From Pedobacter sp. PF22-3 (GTDB lineage Bacteria > Bacteroidota > Bacteroidia > Sphingobacteriales > Sphingobacteriaceae), in NCBI RefSeq assembly GCF_026239555.1, contig NZ_JAPIVP010000003.1:1-64000 (forward strand): a DNA stretch of 64,000 nucleotides, given 5' to 3'. Position 1 is the stretch's first letter. Each line of letters opens with the position of its first letter. Below the pieces are notes generated by a model that saw only the letters and a list, made by a program, of their open reading frames with translations, was not told where the DNA came from and searched no databases. Shown piece after piece: positions 14,915-27,400 of the stretch. The translations under genes and the position numbers were made by a program.

Positions 14915-17900
14915 ATGAATATTACTACCCTAAATGAACTGCTCCGGAGGAATATGAATATAAATCATACCGGAATCACTTTTATTGAAAGCAGTGATCA
15001 GGAAATATTCCTGTCTTATGCGGATTTATACCAAGAAGCTGTAAATGCACTGGCTATCCTGCAGGCGGCTGGCATGCAACAGGGTGATGAACTGGTACTG
15101 CAGATTGTAGAAAATAAAAACTTTCTGATTGGATTTTGGGCTGCATTGCTGGGGGGATTTATACCCGTGCCGCTGGCTGCCGCGCAAAATGCTGTACAAA
15201 TGCAGAAAGTGTTTAAAGTATGGGAAATACTGCACCGGCCTTTTTTGCTGATAGCTGGTACAGAAATGAAAGCGCTTGAATCTTTTGCAACTGCAGACAA
15301 TCAACTGCCACGCTTTCTTGAGATGCAAGAATATGTAATTTTCGAAGAAAAGTTGCGGTTATCCGAAAGTGAAGGAAAACTAGCAATAGTGGAAGCAAAG
15401 GATATTGCTTTTGTACAATTTTCATCCGGCTCTACCGGATTGCCTAAGGGTGTTATGCTTACACATGAAAACCTGATGGCTAATATGAATGGTATAGCGA
15501 ATGCCGGAAATTATGGAAATAATGACAGATTATTGAGCTGGATGCCATTAACCCATGATATGGGAATGATTGGTTTTCATCTGAATCCCCTGTACAGTGG
15601 AATAAATCAATATTTAATGCCAACCAGCCTTTTCGTACGCAGACCCAGCCTATGGCTCAGCAAGGCTACCGAGCACAATATTACTGTTCTTTGCTCTCCT
15701 AATTTTGGCTATGATTATCTACTTAGACATTTAAGTGCATTGGGCGAGCAAAACTGGAATTTGTCACAAGTGCGGATTATTTATAATGGTGCAGAACCGA
15801 TATCTCCAGCCTTATGCATACGTTTTATAGAAAACCTTGCTGCTTACGGATTATCGCGTGCGGCCATGTGCCCGGTATACGGATTGGCAGAGGCCAGTGT
15901 TGCCGTTGCGATGTCGGCAATTGATCTTGAACTGAAGGTTATTCAGCTGCATCGCGATCAGTTGAACCAGGGCAATGTTATTCAGATAACACATGAAACC
16001 GAAAATACGGTATCATTCGTGAACGTTGGCAAAGCCGTTGAACATTGTTTGCTTAGGGTGGCAAATGATGATGATGAACCTGTGCCTGAAGCAACAATAG
16101 GCCAAGTGCATATTAAAGGCAAAAATGTAACAGCAGGATACTACAACAACGAAAATGAATCATCAGCTGCAATAACAAATGATGGCTGGCTAAGAACCGG
16201 AGATCTGGGCTTTTTGCTTGATGGGTCACTCTACATAACTGGAAGGAAAAAAGATATCTTTTTTGTAAACGGACAGAATTACTACCCACACGACATAGAG
16301 CGGATAGCCGAAGAATCGGCTGGCTTTGGACTGAATAAAATCGCAATAGCCGGTTGGTTCAATAACATAAAACAGCAGGAGGAGGTGATTGCTTTTGTGG
16401 CCCACCGTGGGAATATTGATGCTTTTGTCCCCTTGGTAAAACAACTTAAAGCGGTTATTAATACACGGACGGGTTTACTGATAAACCGGGTAATTCCCAT
16501 AAAGCAAATCCCTAAAACCACAAGCGGTAAACTTCAGCGTTTCAAACTCATTGAACATTTGCGTAACGGAGACTTCGAAAAAATAGAACAGGAGCTCAAC
16601 CAGGCCATAATCAATACAGTCAGTCATTTTTCCGATGACGTTTTGCAGTATACTCCTGAAGAAAAAAAGCTGCTTATTTTATACAAGGAAGTGCTTGACA
16701 GGCAGGATATTGGTGTAAATGATTCGTTTTTTGAAGTTGGCGGAAACTCATTAAAATCAGCTGAACTGGCGATGCTGATGTTGAAATATTTTGAAATCGA
16801 GCTATCGTTGAAGACATTATATAATAAACCAACGGTTAGAATGCTGGCTGCTGTAATTAACCAGCTTAAAAAACAGGAATATCGCCCATTGGAACGTAAG
16901 GTAAAGCAAGAATTTTATCCGGTAGGTTTTGCCCAGAGAAGATTGTACTATGCCTGGGAAATAGATAATCAATCTACCGCCTATAATGTTCCAATATGCA
17001 TCCAGATAAAGGGAGGAGTTAATGCTACTAAATTAGCAGATTGTATCAGGCAGATGATTAACCGTCATGAGGTATTGCGCATGTCATTCCGCAGGGAGGA
17101 AGAACCTGTTTTCAGTATAGCTGATGCTGTTGAATTCGACCTTGAATTTTTAAATTCTACTACAGAAAGTTTAGATGATCTGTTGCTGCAGCAAGTTAAA
17201 CCATTCGATTTAAAGGCAGGCAAACTTTTCAGGATGACGTTAATCAAAATTGATGTTGCAGCGTACATTTTATTTGTAGATTTTCATCACATCATTGCAG
17301 ATGGTATTTCTGCTGGCATTTTTATAAAAGAACTATTTGAATTATACTCAGGGAAGGAATTGGTTAATTTACCGGTAAACTATTCCGACTTCACTTGCTG
17401 GGAAAAAACAGACCCGGGTTCAATCAATGATTTAGCTTCATTATATTGGACACAACAGCTGCAAACACCCTTAAGTGTACTTGAATTACCAACGAGCCGG
17501 AAACGGCTTTCTACTTTAGATACTCGAGGATTACGTAAAAGTTTCCAGTTTGATGAAGTAACAACTACAGGCTTACAAACACTAGCTCAACAGCACGGAT
17601 GTACTTTACATGTGTTGATGCTTACATTATATTATATTTTATTATATAAATACTCCGGCAATGAAGATCTTATTGTCGGGGTGGCTGTATCAGGACGAAA
17701 GCACCCTGATATACGAGGATTAATGGGGATGTTCGTGAATAATCTGGCCATTAGAGAGCAGGTTAACGGGAAGCAGAAGTTTCTGGACCTGCTGAAACAT
17801 GTTGACCAAACGATGGATGATGCATTTGAATACCAGGACTATCCTTTTGATGCCCTCGTTAAACTGGCTGATGCCAGGCAAGAAGCAGGAAGAAATCCGC

Positions 17901-20900
17901 TTTTTGATACCATGTTTCTTTTTCAGCATTTTCAGATGCCTGAAACAGCCACTACAGATCTTGAATGCAATGTTTATCCTTTCCATGCTTTTTCGGCCAG
18001 ATTTGACCTCACACTCGAAATAAAGATAAAAGGTCGTGAACTTCAATATGAATTTGAATACGCCCGGGTCCTTTTTGATGAAGACTTTATCGAAAACATG
18101 GGCCACAGTTTTACCTGCCTGGCCCAACATGTTTTAGCTGATCCGAATCAGGAGATAGCTGCATTGCCAGTGCTTGATACAAATCAGCAAGATGAAATTA
18201 TAAACCTGTTTAATGATACTAACCGTACCTTTCCCAAAGGAAAAACAATACATCATTTATTTGAAGAGCAGGTACAGCGCAGCCCTGATGCCATTGCCTT
18301 AGAATTTAATGGTCACAAAGTCAGTTATGAACACCTGAACAGGCAGGCTGATGAAATGGCTTTACTGTTGCGCGGTAAAGGTGTTAGGAACGGCAGTATT
18401 ATTGGAATACTGTTGCCTAGAAATGTATCGCTGGTGGTGAGTATACTGGCAGTTTTAAAAGCAGGAGGCGCTTATCTCCCAATGGATACAGAATTGCCCG
18501 AAGCACGAATACGTTTTATGATAGAGGATAGTAAAACCCTTCATTTGATTACCACTTCATCTATTGCTGAAACCAGGCAATTAAATCAAATTCCGGGCCT
18601 CAGGATTTTATATACTGATGCAACTGAAACTCTTTATGAATCAGCTTCCCCAACCGAAACCGAAGACATTGCATTGGGGGATCGTTTAGCCTATATCATT
18701 TATACTTCCGGAACAACTGGAAATCCTAAAGGTGTAATGGTATATCATGCCTCACTTGTAAATTACATTACTTGGGCTGCAGCTACTTATGTAAAAGAAA
18801 AAGGAATTACCTTTCCATTGTTTACCTCTATTTCTTTTGATTTAACAGTAACCACTATTTTTACGCCACTTGTTACAGGCAATCGTGTACTTATCTATGA
18901 TGAGGCCAATGGTGAGGTATTGATTGAGAAAATTGTGTCTGATAATTTTTCAGATATTATCAAATTGACACCGTCCCATCTGCGGGTTATTGCTGCGGGT
19001 AAATTCATGCCTCGCGGAAAAAGTCGGGTAAAAAGGTTTATTGTAGGCGGAGAGCAGCTTAACACAACCCTATCGAAAACCATTTGCGATCAATTCGGCA
19101 GTTCGGTAGAGATCTATAATGAGTATGGACCGACAGAAGCCACGGTAGGTTGTATGATCCATTTGTTTAACCAGAATGAAACCAGCGAAGTCGTACCCAT
19201 AGGTGTACCGGCTCCTAATACACAGGTCTATCTGCTCGACCAATACCTGCAGCCTGTTCCATCCGGCGTACTCGGAGAAATATACATATCTGGCGATGCG
19301 CTTGCCAAGGGTTACCTGTTTAATCCGGTTTTAACTGCCGAAAAATTTATTTCAAATCCTTTTGTTCAGGATATGCTGATGTATAAGACCGGCGATACCG
19401 CCAGACGGTTAAAAAATGGAATTATCGAATATACTGGACGGCAGGATCAGCAGGTAAAAATAAATGGTTACCGGATCGAATTGCAGGAAATAGAAAATAA
19501 TATGATCGGCTATCAGGGTATAAGTGGAGCTGTAGCTGCCATAAAACAATTGGAAAACGGTACGCAGCTGCTTTGTGCTTATTACACAGGCGGGGCGGAT
19601 GTATCTGCAGATGGATTGCATGATTACCTGGCTGCACATTTGCCTCATTATATGCTGCCCGTTCATTTTATAGCACTGGATCATATTCCTTTAACACAGA
19701 ACGCTAAAACGGATTACGCTGCACTGCCGGATCCATCCCTTAACGTGCCGGCTCATCCGATCATGCCTGCCGATGAAACAGAACAAACAATGCTGCAGGT
19801 ATGGGGTGATGTATTAGGGCTTTCCGGGATCACGGTTTCAGATAATTTTTTTCAGCTGGGTGGCGATTCTATCAAAGCAGTGCAGATTACTTCGCGTTTG
19901 CTTGAAAAAGGAATTGAAATTAAGGTAAAGGACATCCTTACCCGTTATACCATAGCACAGATAAGCCGGCATGCCACCTTTAACATGCAGCGCAAATCGT
20001 ATGCCCAGGGAATTATTAGTGGGGCAAAGCCACTTAGTCCGATTGAGCAATGGTTTTTTGCTCAGCGGCTCAAAAATCCAGATTATTATAACCAATCAGC
20101 ATTAATCTTCTTAAAAAAACCGCTACCTGATTCTTTATTAGCAGATGCATTTGAAAGGATAATTGAAACACACGACGAACTGAGGATAAATTACGACGCC
20201 GCTAAACAGCAGACTTTTTATAACGAGGCACACCTGGGAAAGCGTTTAGTAATTGAAACCCATCAGGCCTTATCTGGAGATATTTCCGGAATCTGTGAGG
20301 CACTGAGGCAGAAATCAGATGTTGAAAATGACTTTTTACTCCGGGTAGCGCGAATACAGACCATGCAGGGACAAAATTATTTATTTATTACCGCTCACCA
20401 TCTGGTAACCGATGGAATTTCCTGGCGGATCCTGGTAGAAGATTTATATACCTGCTGTAAGGCGCTTGAAAATGAAATGCAGGTTACATTGCCTCAAAAA
20501 ACAGCATCGCTGATCGAATGGCAGCAAGCATTGGAAGCTTATGCTGCCAGTGGAGATTACATGCGTGCCGAAGCGTTCTGGGCAAAGCAAAAGGCCGGAA
20601 CTTTTAGCTTACCGGTAGAAAAAGATACAGAAGACCTGCGCAGTAGGCACCGGGAAAAAATACAATTGCAGCTTGATGAAACAGAAACGTCGTTCTTAGT
20701 AAAAGAAGCCAATCTGGTATATCAAACCAATACATCCATACTATTGAATGCTGCGCTGGCCATGGCCTTAAAAACATGGACAGGTGCAGAATATATTACC
20801 ATAGAGCAGGAAAATCATGGCCGCCACCTGGATATAAATGTATCGCGTACAATGGGTTGGTTTACAGTGATCTATCCCTTGACTTTTGCGCTTGCAGATA

Positions 20901-21361
20901 ACCGGCCTGAAACTAGTATACGTGCAGTAAAGGCGGCATTTGATGTGCTGCCGGACCATGGAATGGGCTATCGCATTTACCTGGAAAAACATGCTGCAAA
21001 TCAACATTCGGGTATAACGCCTGTGCGCCTGAATTATCTGGGGCAATTTGATCATGAGTTTGACAATGACCTGTTTAAATTCAGTAATCAGTTTACCGGA
21101 GCTGAAACTGATCCGGAAAACAACCTGTCAGCCCTGCTGGAAATCAACTCAATGGTTGTACATGGCCGGCTTCAGATCGAATTTGGTTACAGCAGTAAAT
21201 CCTTTAGTGAGGGTACCATGCAATGGCTGGCCAATCTATTTATGCAACAGCTGGATCATCTTCAGGATCATCTTTTAGACGAATGTAATGTAAACGCTAT
21301 GCAGGATCCCTTCGGAGCTACCCTGGATGAACAGGACCTGAACGAGCTATTTAACGATTAA
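14915..21361 (+). CDS. NRPS-1: FAAL-PCP-C-A(Asn)-PCP-E, lipid loading and first module
   Basis: A 2148-aa synthetase. Residues ~1-560 are a fatty acyl-AMP ligase (FSSGSTGLPKG; the FAAL-like WMPLTHDMGMIGFHLNP), which activates a fatty acid as acyl-AMP. PCP: GGNSLKS near 612. C domain: ~668-1085, with FHHIIADG near 790. A domain: ~1112-1600, with YTSGTTGNPKG, FDLTVT and NEYGPTEATVG; pocket residues by eye are DLTKIGEVG, the known Asn code with one conservative change. PCP: LGGDSIK near 1648. Epimerase: ~1705-2126, with HHLVTDGISW and ENHGR. It should make an N-acyl-D-Asn intermediate. The tail DEQDLNELFND after the E domain looks like a COM donor for NRPS-2. Motif A10 is degenerate (NAKTDY) but keeps the Lys. 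Confidence 0.93.
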   Translation: MNITTLNELLRRNMNINHTGITFIESSDQEIFLSYADLYQEAVNALAILQAAGMQQGDELVLQIVENKNFLIGFWAALLGGFIPVPLAAAQNAVQMQKVFKVWEILHRPFLLIAGTEMKALESFATADNQLPRFLEMQEYVIFEEKLRLSESEGKLAIVEAKDIAFVQFSSGSTGLPKGVMLTHENLMANMNGIANAGNYGNNDRLLSWMPLTHDMGMIGFHLNPLYSGINQYLMPTSLFVRRPSLWLSKATEHNITVLCSPNFGYDYLLRHLSALGEQNWNLSQVRIIYNGAEPISPALCIRFIENLAAYGLSRAAMCPVYGLAEASVAVAMSAIDLELKVIQLHRDQLNQGNVIQITHETENTVSFVNVGKAVEHCLLRVANDDDEPVPEATIGQVHIKGKNVTAGYYNNENESSAAITNDGWLRTGDLGFLLDGSLYITGRKKDIFFVNGQNYYPHDIERIAEESAGFGLNKIAIAGWFNNIKQQEEVIAFVAHRGNIDAFVPLVKQLKAVINTRTGLLINRVIPIKQIPKTTSGKLQRFKLIEHLRNGDFEKIEQELNQAIINTVSHFSDDVLQYTPEEKKLLILYKEVLDRQDIGVNDSFFEVGGNSLKSAELAMLMLKYFEIELSLKTLYNKPTVRMLAAVINQLKKQEYRPLERKVKQEFYPVGFAQRRLYYAWEIDNQSTAYNVPICIQIKGGVNATKLADCIRQMINRHEVLRMSFRREEEPVFSIADAVEFDLEFLNSTTESLDDLLLQQVKPFDLKAGKLFRMTLIKIDVAAYILFVDFHHIIADGISAGIFIKELFELYSGKELVNLPVNYSDFTCWEKTDPGSINDLASLYWTQQLQTPLSVLELPTSRKRLSTLDTRGLRKSFQFDEVTTTGLQTLAQQHGCTLHVLMLTLYYILLYKYSGNEDLIVGVAVSGRKHPDIRGLMGMFVNNLAIREQVNGKQKFLDLLKHVDQTMDDAFEYQDYPFDALVKLADARQEAGRNPLFDTMFLFQHFQMPETATTDLECNVYPFHAFSARFDLTLEIKIKGRELQYEFEYARVLFDEDFIENMGHSFTCLAQHVLADPNQEIAALPVLDTNQQDEIINLFNDTNRTFPKGKTIHHLFEEQVQRSPDAIALEFNGHKVSYEHLNRQADEMALLLRGKGVRNGSIIGILLPRNVSLVVSILAVLKAGGAYLPMDTELPEARIRFMIEDSKTLHLITTSSIAETRQLNQIPGLRILYTDATETLYESASPTETEDIALGDRLAYIIYTSGTTGNPKGVMVYHASLVNYITWAAATYVKEKGITFPLFTSISFDLTVTTIFTPLVTGNRVLIYDEANGEVLIEKIVSDNFSDIIKLTPSHLRVIAAGKFMPRGKSRVKRFIVGGEQLNTTLSKTICDQFGSSVEIYNEYGPTEATVGCMIHLFNQNETSEVVPIGVPAPNTQVYLLDQYLQPVPSGVLGEIYISGDALAKGYLFNPVLTAEKFISNPFVQDMLMYKTGDTARRLKNGIIEYTGRQDQQVKINGYRIELQEIENNMIGYQGISGAVAAIKQLENGTQLLCAYYTGGADVSADGLHDYLAAHLPHYMLPVHFIALDHIPLTQNAKTDYAALPDPSLNVPAHPIMPADETEQTMLQVWGDVLGLSGITVSDNFFQLGGDSIKAVQITSRLLEKGIEIKVKDILTRYTIAQISRHATFNMQRKSYAQGIISGAKPLSPIEQWFFAQRLKNPDYYNQSALIFLKKPLPDSLLADAFERIIETHDELRINYDAAKQQTFYNEAHLGKRLVIETHQALSGDISGICEALRQKSDVENDFLLRVARIQTMQGQNYLFITAHHLVTDGISWRILVEDLYTCCKALENEMQVTLPQKTASLIEWQQALEAYAASGDYMRAEAFWAKQKAGTFSLPVEKDTEDLRSRHREKIQLQLDETETSFLVKEANLVYQTNTSILLNAALAMALKTWTGAEYITIEQENHGRHLDINVSRTMGWFTVIYPLTFALADNRPETSIRAVKAAFDVLPDHGMGYRIYLEKHAANQHSGITPVRLNYLGQFDHEFDNDLFKFSNQFTGAETDPENNLSALLEINSMVVHGRLQIEFGYSSKSFSEGTMQWLANLFMQQLDHLQDHLLDECNVNAMQDPFGATLDEQDLNELFND

Positions 21362-21413
21362 GCCGCTTTAAGTTATTTACACACACAATTTACCGAACAA
21401 ACCTTTGTTATTT

Positions 21414-24400
21414 ATGAAAGTTAAGATTGAAAAATCAAACGTACAGGAGATCGTGGAACTTAATATGGTTCAAAAAGGGATGTTGTACCATTATCTTAAG
21501 GATAATGATGAAAATCTTTATCACGTTCAGCTTGCTTTCCACATTCACGGCCAGCTTGATGTTAATTTACTTGAAAAAGCGGTAAAGGCTGTGCAGTTGG
21601 GTAATGATGTCTTAAGGTCTGTTTTCAGCTGGGAGAAATTATCAAAGCCGCTCCAGGTGATACTAAAGAACTGTACATTAAACTTTAAGTATACCGATCT
21701 TTTAAAAAATAAGGCAGAACGTCATAACAGTTTTGTAAATGAATACCTGCTAAAAGATCAGGTTAAGGGCTTTAACCTGGAAGAGCTTCCCTTAAGAATC
21801 AGCGTGATCAGGGATGCTGAAGATTCCTATACATTCGTCATCACCCATCATCATATATTATATGACGGTTGGAGTACCGGAATTATACTGAAAGAAATTT
21901 TTAGCTGCTACCAGCAGTTATTAAACCGGCAGCTTCCTTTTGTCGCCAATAAAACGAATTACCGCACGCTACAGCTTGCCGTACAGCAATTGGCTGATCG
22001 GCCTGAGGCTATTCATTACTGGAAAAATTACCTCAGCGGTTACGAAATAACATCTTTCTTTCAGCAGTCGGCAGGAACTGCCATAATCCCGCAAAAGCTT
22101 CATTTCAGTATTCCCGGACCGGCTTTAACATCATTCTCCAAAACCCACTTTGTAACTAGGGCTGCAATTATTTATGCTGCTTATGGTGTGTTGCTACAGC
22201 AATATTTTAACGAACGAGATATTGTTTTCGGTACGGTTGTTTCAGGTAGGGATGTGCCGGTTGCAGGTGTTGGAGAGGTTGTGGGCAATTTTATCAATAC
22301 TGTTCCGCTGCGCTTAACCGATACGGCAAACAAATCACTGCTTTCTGTAGTGTATGATGTTAACAATCAATTAATTGATAGGGAATCATTCACTTTTGTT
22401 TCAAATACGGCTTTAAGGGATCAGTTGCAACTAAAACCGACAGAATTACTGTTTGATTCGGCTGTGGTGATTGAGAATTATCCGCTTGATGTAAGCTGGT
22501 TAAAAGGATTGGATTCATTCTCCATGGAACTAAGATCAGTATACGAGCATACTGATATTCCGCTGATGATCACTGTATTCTTTAAAGAGGACGTGGAAAT
22601 CGAATTGTCGTGCAAAGCAGGTTATGCGGGAAACATATCGCTATCATCCTTCATGCATGCTTTTAAAACCATCATTAGTACCATTACCGATAACCCTAAT
22701 GAAAAGCCTGGTAAAATACAGCTATTACCTGCAAAAGAGCGCGAAGATTTACTGTTAAATTTTAATAAAACCCGGGTAGATTATCCAAAAAATGAGACCA
22801 TTGTTTCATTATTTGAGCATCAGGCTGCACGCTTTCCTGATAAAACAGCCCTTATATACGAAAATTCAGTGCTGAATTATCAATCGCTGAACAATAAGGC
22901 CAATCAACTGGCCCATGTGCTCAAAGAAACTTACCATATAGGTCCTGGTAAACGCATCGCCATCCTGGCAGCGCGTTCTGAGTGGCTGGTTATCGGTTTG
23001 CTCGGAATTCTGAAATCGGGTGCATGTTACATACCTGTAGATCCGCTTTATCCTGCCGAAAGGATAGGATATATGCTGGAAGATAGTGAGGCAGGGCTGC
23101 TGCTTACTTCCGGCGAAGTACCGCAGGTTGCTTCGTACACCGGCCCGATACTAAACATTGGGGATGAATTATCCCGCCGTACAGAAAACCCCGGCCAGGT
23201 GAACCAGCCGGATGATTTATCTTATATCATTTACACATCAGGATCAACCGGTAAACCTAAAGGGGTTATGATTACGCACCGGAATGTAGTCAATTTTTTT
23301 ACCGGTATGAATAAAAGGCTGATGCTGCAGCCTGATGACAGTATGCTGGCAGTTACCAGTACTTCCTTTGATATTTCCGTACTGGAAATTTTCTGGACAT
23401 TGTGCCAGGGTGTTAAAGTAGTACTTCATCCATCGCATATTGCTTTAAATGAACTAAATAGGTATTTACAACGATTGCCGCCGGGCGACCAGATCACCAT
23501 ACTTCAATCCACGCCGTCATTTATGCAGCAGGCACTGGAAAGTTCAGGCTCGGTTGAACTGCTGCGTACGCTTCGTCTTATATTGCTGGGCGGAGAAGTT
23601 GTGCCATTATCCCTGGTCCAGGAGCTTCAGCAAAACACCGGGGCTTCATTATATAATATGTACGGACCAACAGAAACAACCATTTGGTCGTGCGTGCATG
23701 CTTTCGTGCCGGGTTTACAAAAGGTTCTGGTAGGAATGCCCATAGCCAATACACAGCTATATATTCTTAATCAGGACCTTCAGTTGCTGGCCAGGGGAGT
23801 AGTTGGTGATTTATATATTGCCGGCGACGGTTTATCATCCGGTTATTGGAAAAAACCGGGGCTTACCGCCGAAAAATTTATAGCTAATCCTTTTTGTGAA
23901 GGCAGTTTAATGTATAAAACCAGCGACCTGGCCCGTTGGCAGGCAGATGGCACGGTCGAATTGCTGGGCCGGGATGATCACCAGGTAAAAATCCGTGGTT
24001 ACCGCGTGGAGTTGGGAGAAATAGAAAACAGCCTGTGTGCTTTTGATGGTATTAATGAAACCGTGGTTACTGCAAAAGAAGAAAACGGAACCCGGATGCT
24101 GGTGGCGTATTATGTAGCAAAAGATCATATAGAAGAAGGGTTATTAACTTCTTTTTTAATGAATTCACTGCCTGCCTACATGATACCCTCATATTATGTA
24201 CATCTGGCTGCTATGCCTTTAACACCTAACGGAAAACTTGACCGTAAGGCCTTGCCTGATCCGGAAATCAGCAAGGGTGATGATTTTATTTTACCCAATG
24301 GTGAAACTGAAGAAAAACTGGTAGCGATCTGGGCCGAAGTATTAAAAATTAACCAAAATGAAATCAGTGCGACACATCGCTTTTTCGACCTGGGCGGGCA

Positions 24401-27400
24401 TTCTCTTAAGATGATTGCCCTGATTAACCGGGTGCTGAGAGACTTTAATGTTGTGTTAACTATAAATAAGGTTTTTGAGTACCAGGATATCAGGAGCCAG
24501 GCCAGTTACATAATGGGTGGCGATCAGATAGCTTATAAAGCTATCCTGCCCGTAACCGCATCGGAATTTTATCCCCTGTCGGCTGCCCAAAAACGCTTGT
24601 ATGTGGTGTACGAACTCGATCAGTCATCCATAGCTTATAATGGTGGGGTTACCATCATGATGGATGGTAAATTGGATAAAAATCTGATTAACAATGTTTT
24701 TCAAAAGCTTATTGACCGGTATGAGATATTACGGACATCATTCAGGCTTCAGCATGGCGATATCATTCAGGTGGTAGCTCAGGCCGTTCCGTTTGATATT
24801 GAATACCTGACTGCTACGGAAGATGCACTGGAAAGCATCATTAAGCAGTTTATACGCCCATTTAACCTGGACAGAGCACCATTGATGAGGGTGGGGTTAG
24901 TGGAAATGGCGCCTCAAAAACACCTGATGATCATTGATATGCACCACATTATTGGTGATGGTGTTTCTCAGGAGGTGTTAACAAAGGCCTTTATGGATTT
25001 ATATCAGGACAATGTGCTGGCACCATTACCCTTGCAGTATAAGGATTATGCAGCCTGGGAACAGGGGAAATCCCACCAGGAAGAAATAGGCCTGCAAAAG
25101 GATTTTTGGAAAAAGAGCTTTGATGATCTGCCTGAATCGCTAGGTTTACCCTTGGATTTTGAAAGGCTTCCGAAGCATGAATTTCATGCTGCATCTTTTG
25201 ATTTTGAAATCGGTTTTGAAGCTACTTCCAGGCTGCAATTGTTGGCGAAGGCAGAAGGCACAACCTTATTTACGGTTCTGCTTTGTGCTTATAATATCCT
25301 TTTAGGAAGGTTGAGCAACCAGGAAGACGTGGTAGTAGGAACACCAGTAGCAGGAAGAAATCACCCTGACCTGGAAAATATGATCGGCATGTTTGTGAAT
25401 ATGCTCGCTTTACGCAGCCGGCCTGAAACTTCAGCAACCGTTAAAGCATTCCTGAAAACATTGGCTACGCATATTCAGCAATGTTTCGCCAACCAGGAAT
25501 TCCAGTATGAAGAGCTGGTTAATTTATTAAACATACCCCGGAACACTGGCCGCAATCCCTTATTTGATACGCTGTTTACTTTCCAGAATTATAAGGAAAC
25601 CATTTTGCAGCTACCCGGACTTGAATTGCAGGTTGCAGACCGGGCACACCAGGCGATCCAGTTCGATCTGGTACTCTCCGCCGTTGAAAAGGAGGGTAAA
25701 ATCATATGCCGCTTTGAATATGCAGCTGAATTGTTCAGGCACGATACCATTCAGCGTTTTGCCGGTTATTTTAACAACATCATCAACGCTATTACTACAG
25801 ATCCTTCCATAAGGATCGGGGAAATTGAAATGCTGACTGTCAAAGAGCGCAGCCAGTTGCTTACTGATTTTAATGATACAAAAACAGCATTTAACCGGAA
25901 CGAAAAACTGGTTAATCTGATCGTGCAGCATGCGCTGAATTCGCCCGATCGTACTGCGGTGAGTTTCGGGGGAAAAAGTTTAACCTATAGTCAGCTGAAC
26001 CAGCAGGCAAATGCACTGGCCAATTTGCTTCACGGCCGGCTGCATGAGTTGGAAATACCCAGGATCGCTGTATTGTTCAGGCCTTCGATTGAAATGATCG
26101 TAGCCATATATGCTGTATTAAAGGCCGGTGGCGTATACCTGCCCTTGTCGCCTCAGGTGGCTGCAGAAAGAAATGACTATATTCTTTCAGATAGCGGTGC
26201 AGTATTGGTGCTGGTTCAGGAAAATATACTGGAGGATGGCCCTTCTATACCATTCAGTCCTGATAAAATTGCGTTTTTCCCGGTTGGAGAGAATATTAAA
26301 TCAAATACGGACTTAACATTTACTGCACCAGCAATGGAGGCAGCGAGGCCGATGTATATTATTTATACTTCTGGTACAACCGGTGTGCCTAAAGGAGTAG
26401 AGGTGAGTCATAACGGCGTACTTAATTTATTGGATTTTTATAAAAAATTATACCCCATAACTGCAGGTGCCAGTTTCAGCCAGGTGGCCAATCTTTATTT
26501 CGATGCATCGGTTTTTGAAATCTGGCCTGCGCTGGCCAATGGTGGCCAGCTTTGCATTGCACCTGAAGAGGTAAGAATGGATGCCGTTGCCATGCGTTCG
26601 TGGTTAATTGATAACGGCATTATGATCACCTACCAGGTAACAGCCATTGCCGAATACCTGCTTCATGAAACCTGGTTGCCAGGTGAGGGGGCGTTACAGG
26701 TGATGAACGTAGCCGGCGACAGGTTTAACTATCATCCGGTAAAACACCTGCCATTTCGTTTATTTAACCTCTACGGGCCTACTGAAGATACCGTATGGAC
26801 AACCTGGCTGGAAGTAACAGCAGCGCGCCAAGCTAATGGATATAGTATTGGTAAACCTATTGGTAACAAACAGATCTATATCCTGGATCATCATTTGCGT
26901 CTGCAGCCTGTAGGCGTACCTGGCGAATTATGTATCGGCGGAGCGGGGTTGGCCATCGGCTACATTAACAATGAGGCACTCACCAGAAGGCAGTTTGTAT
27001 CGAACCCTTTTAAAGCAAACGAAAGGATTTATAAAACAGGCGACCTGGCCAAATGGACCCCGGAAGGGGAAATCATTTTTCTTGGCAGGAAGGATGACCA
27101 GGTTAAGATTCGTGGTTTCAGGATAGAACCTGGCGAGATTGAACGGCAATTGCTTACCCATCAGGCGATTAAAGAAGCTGTTGTACTGGCCCGCGAAAGA
27201 AATGGCAGTAAATACCTGATTGCGTATTATGTGGCCGGCGAGGCGATTACCAACCAGGAAACGAGGGCATATTTGTCGGCAAAGCTGCCTGATTACATGG
27301 TGCCGGCATTCCTGGTGGCTTTAACTTCGATGCCGCTGACGGCAAATGGCAAAATTAACCGCAGCATTTTACCTGATCCTGAACCAGACCCGGAAAACCA

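Noticed and set aside
16113..16521. Overlapping antisense open frames inside the NRPS genes
   Set aside because: Many such frames lie opposite the NRPS genes; they have no family features and the sense strand is clearly coding throughout.
21405..21413. In-frame TTG as the start of NRPS-2
   Set aside because: ATG follows three codons later and gives the natural beginning MKVKIEKSN of a C-domain acceptor region.
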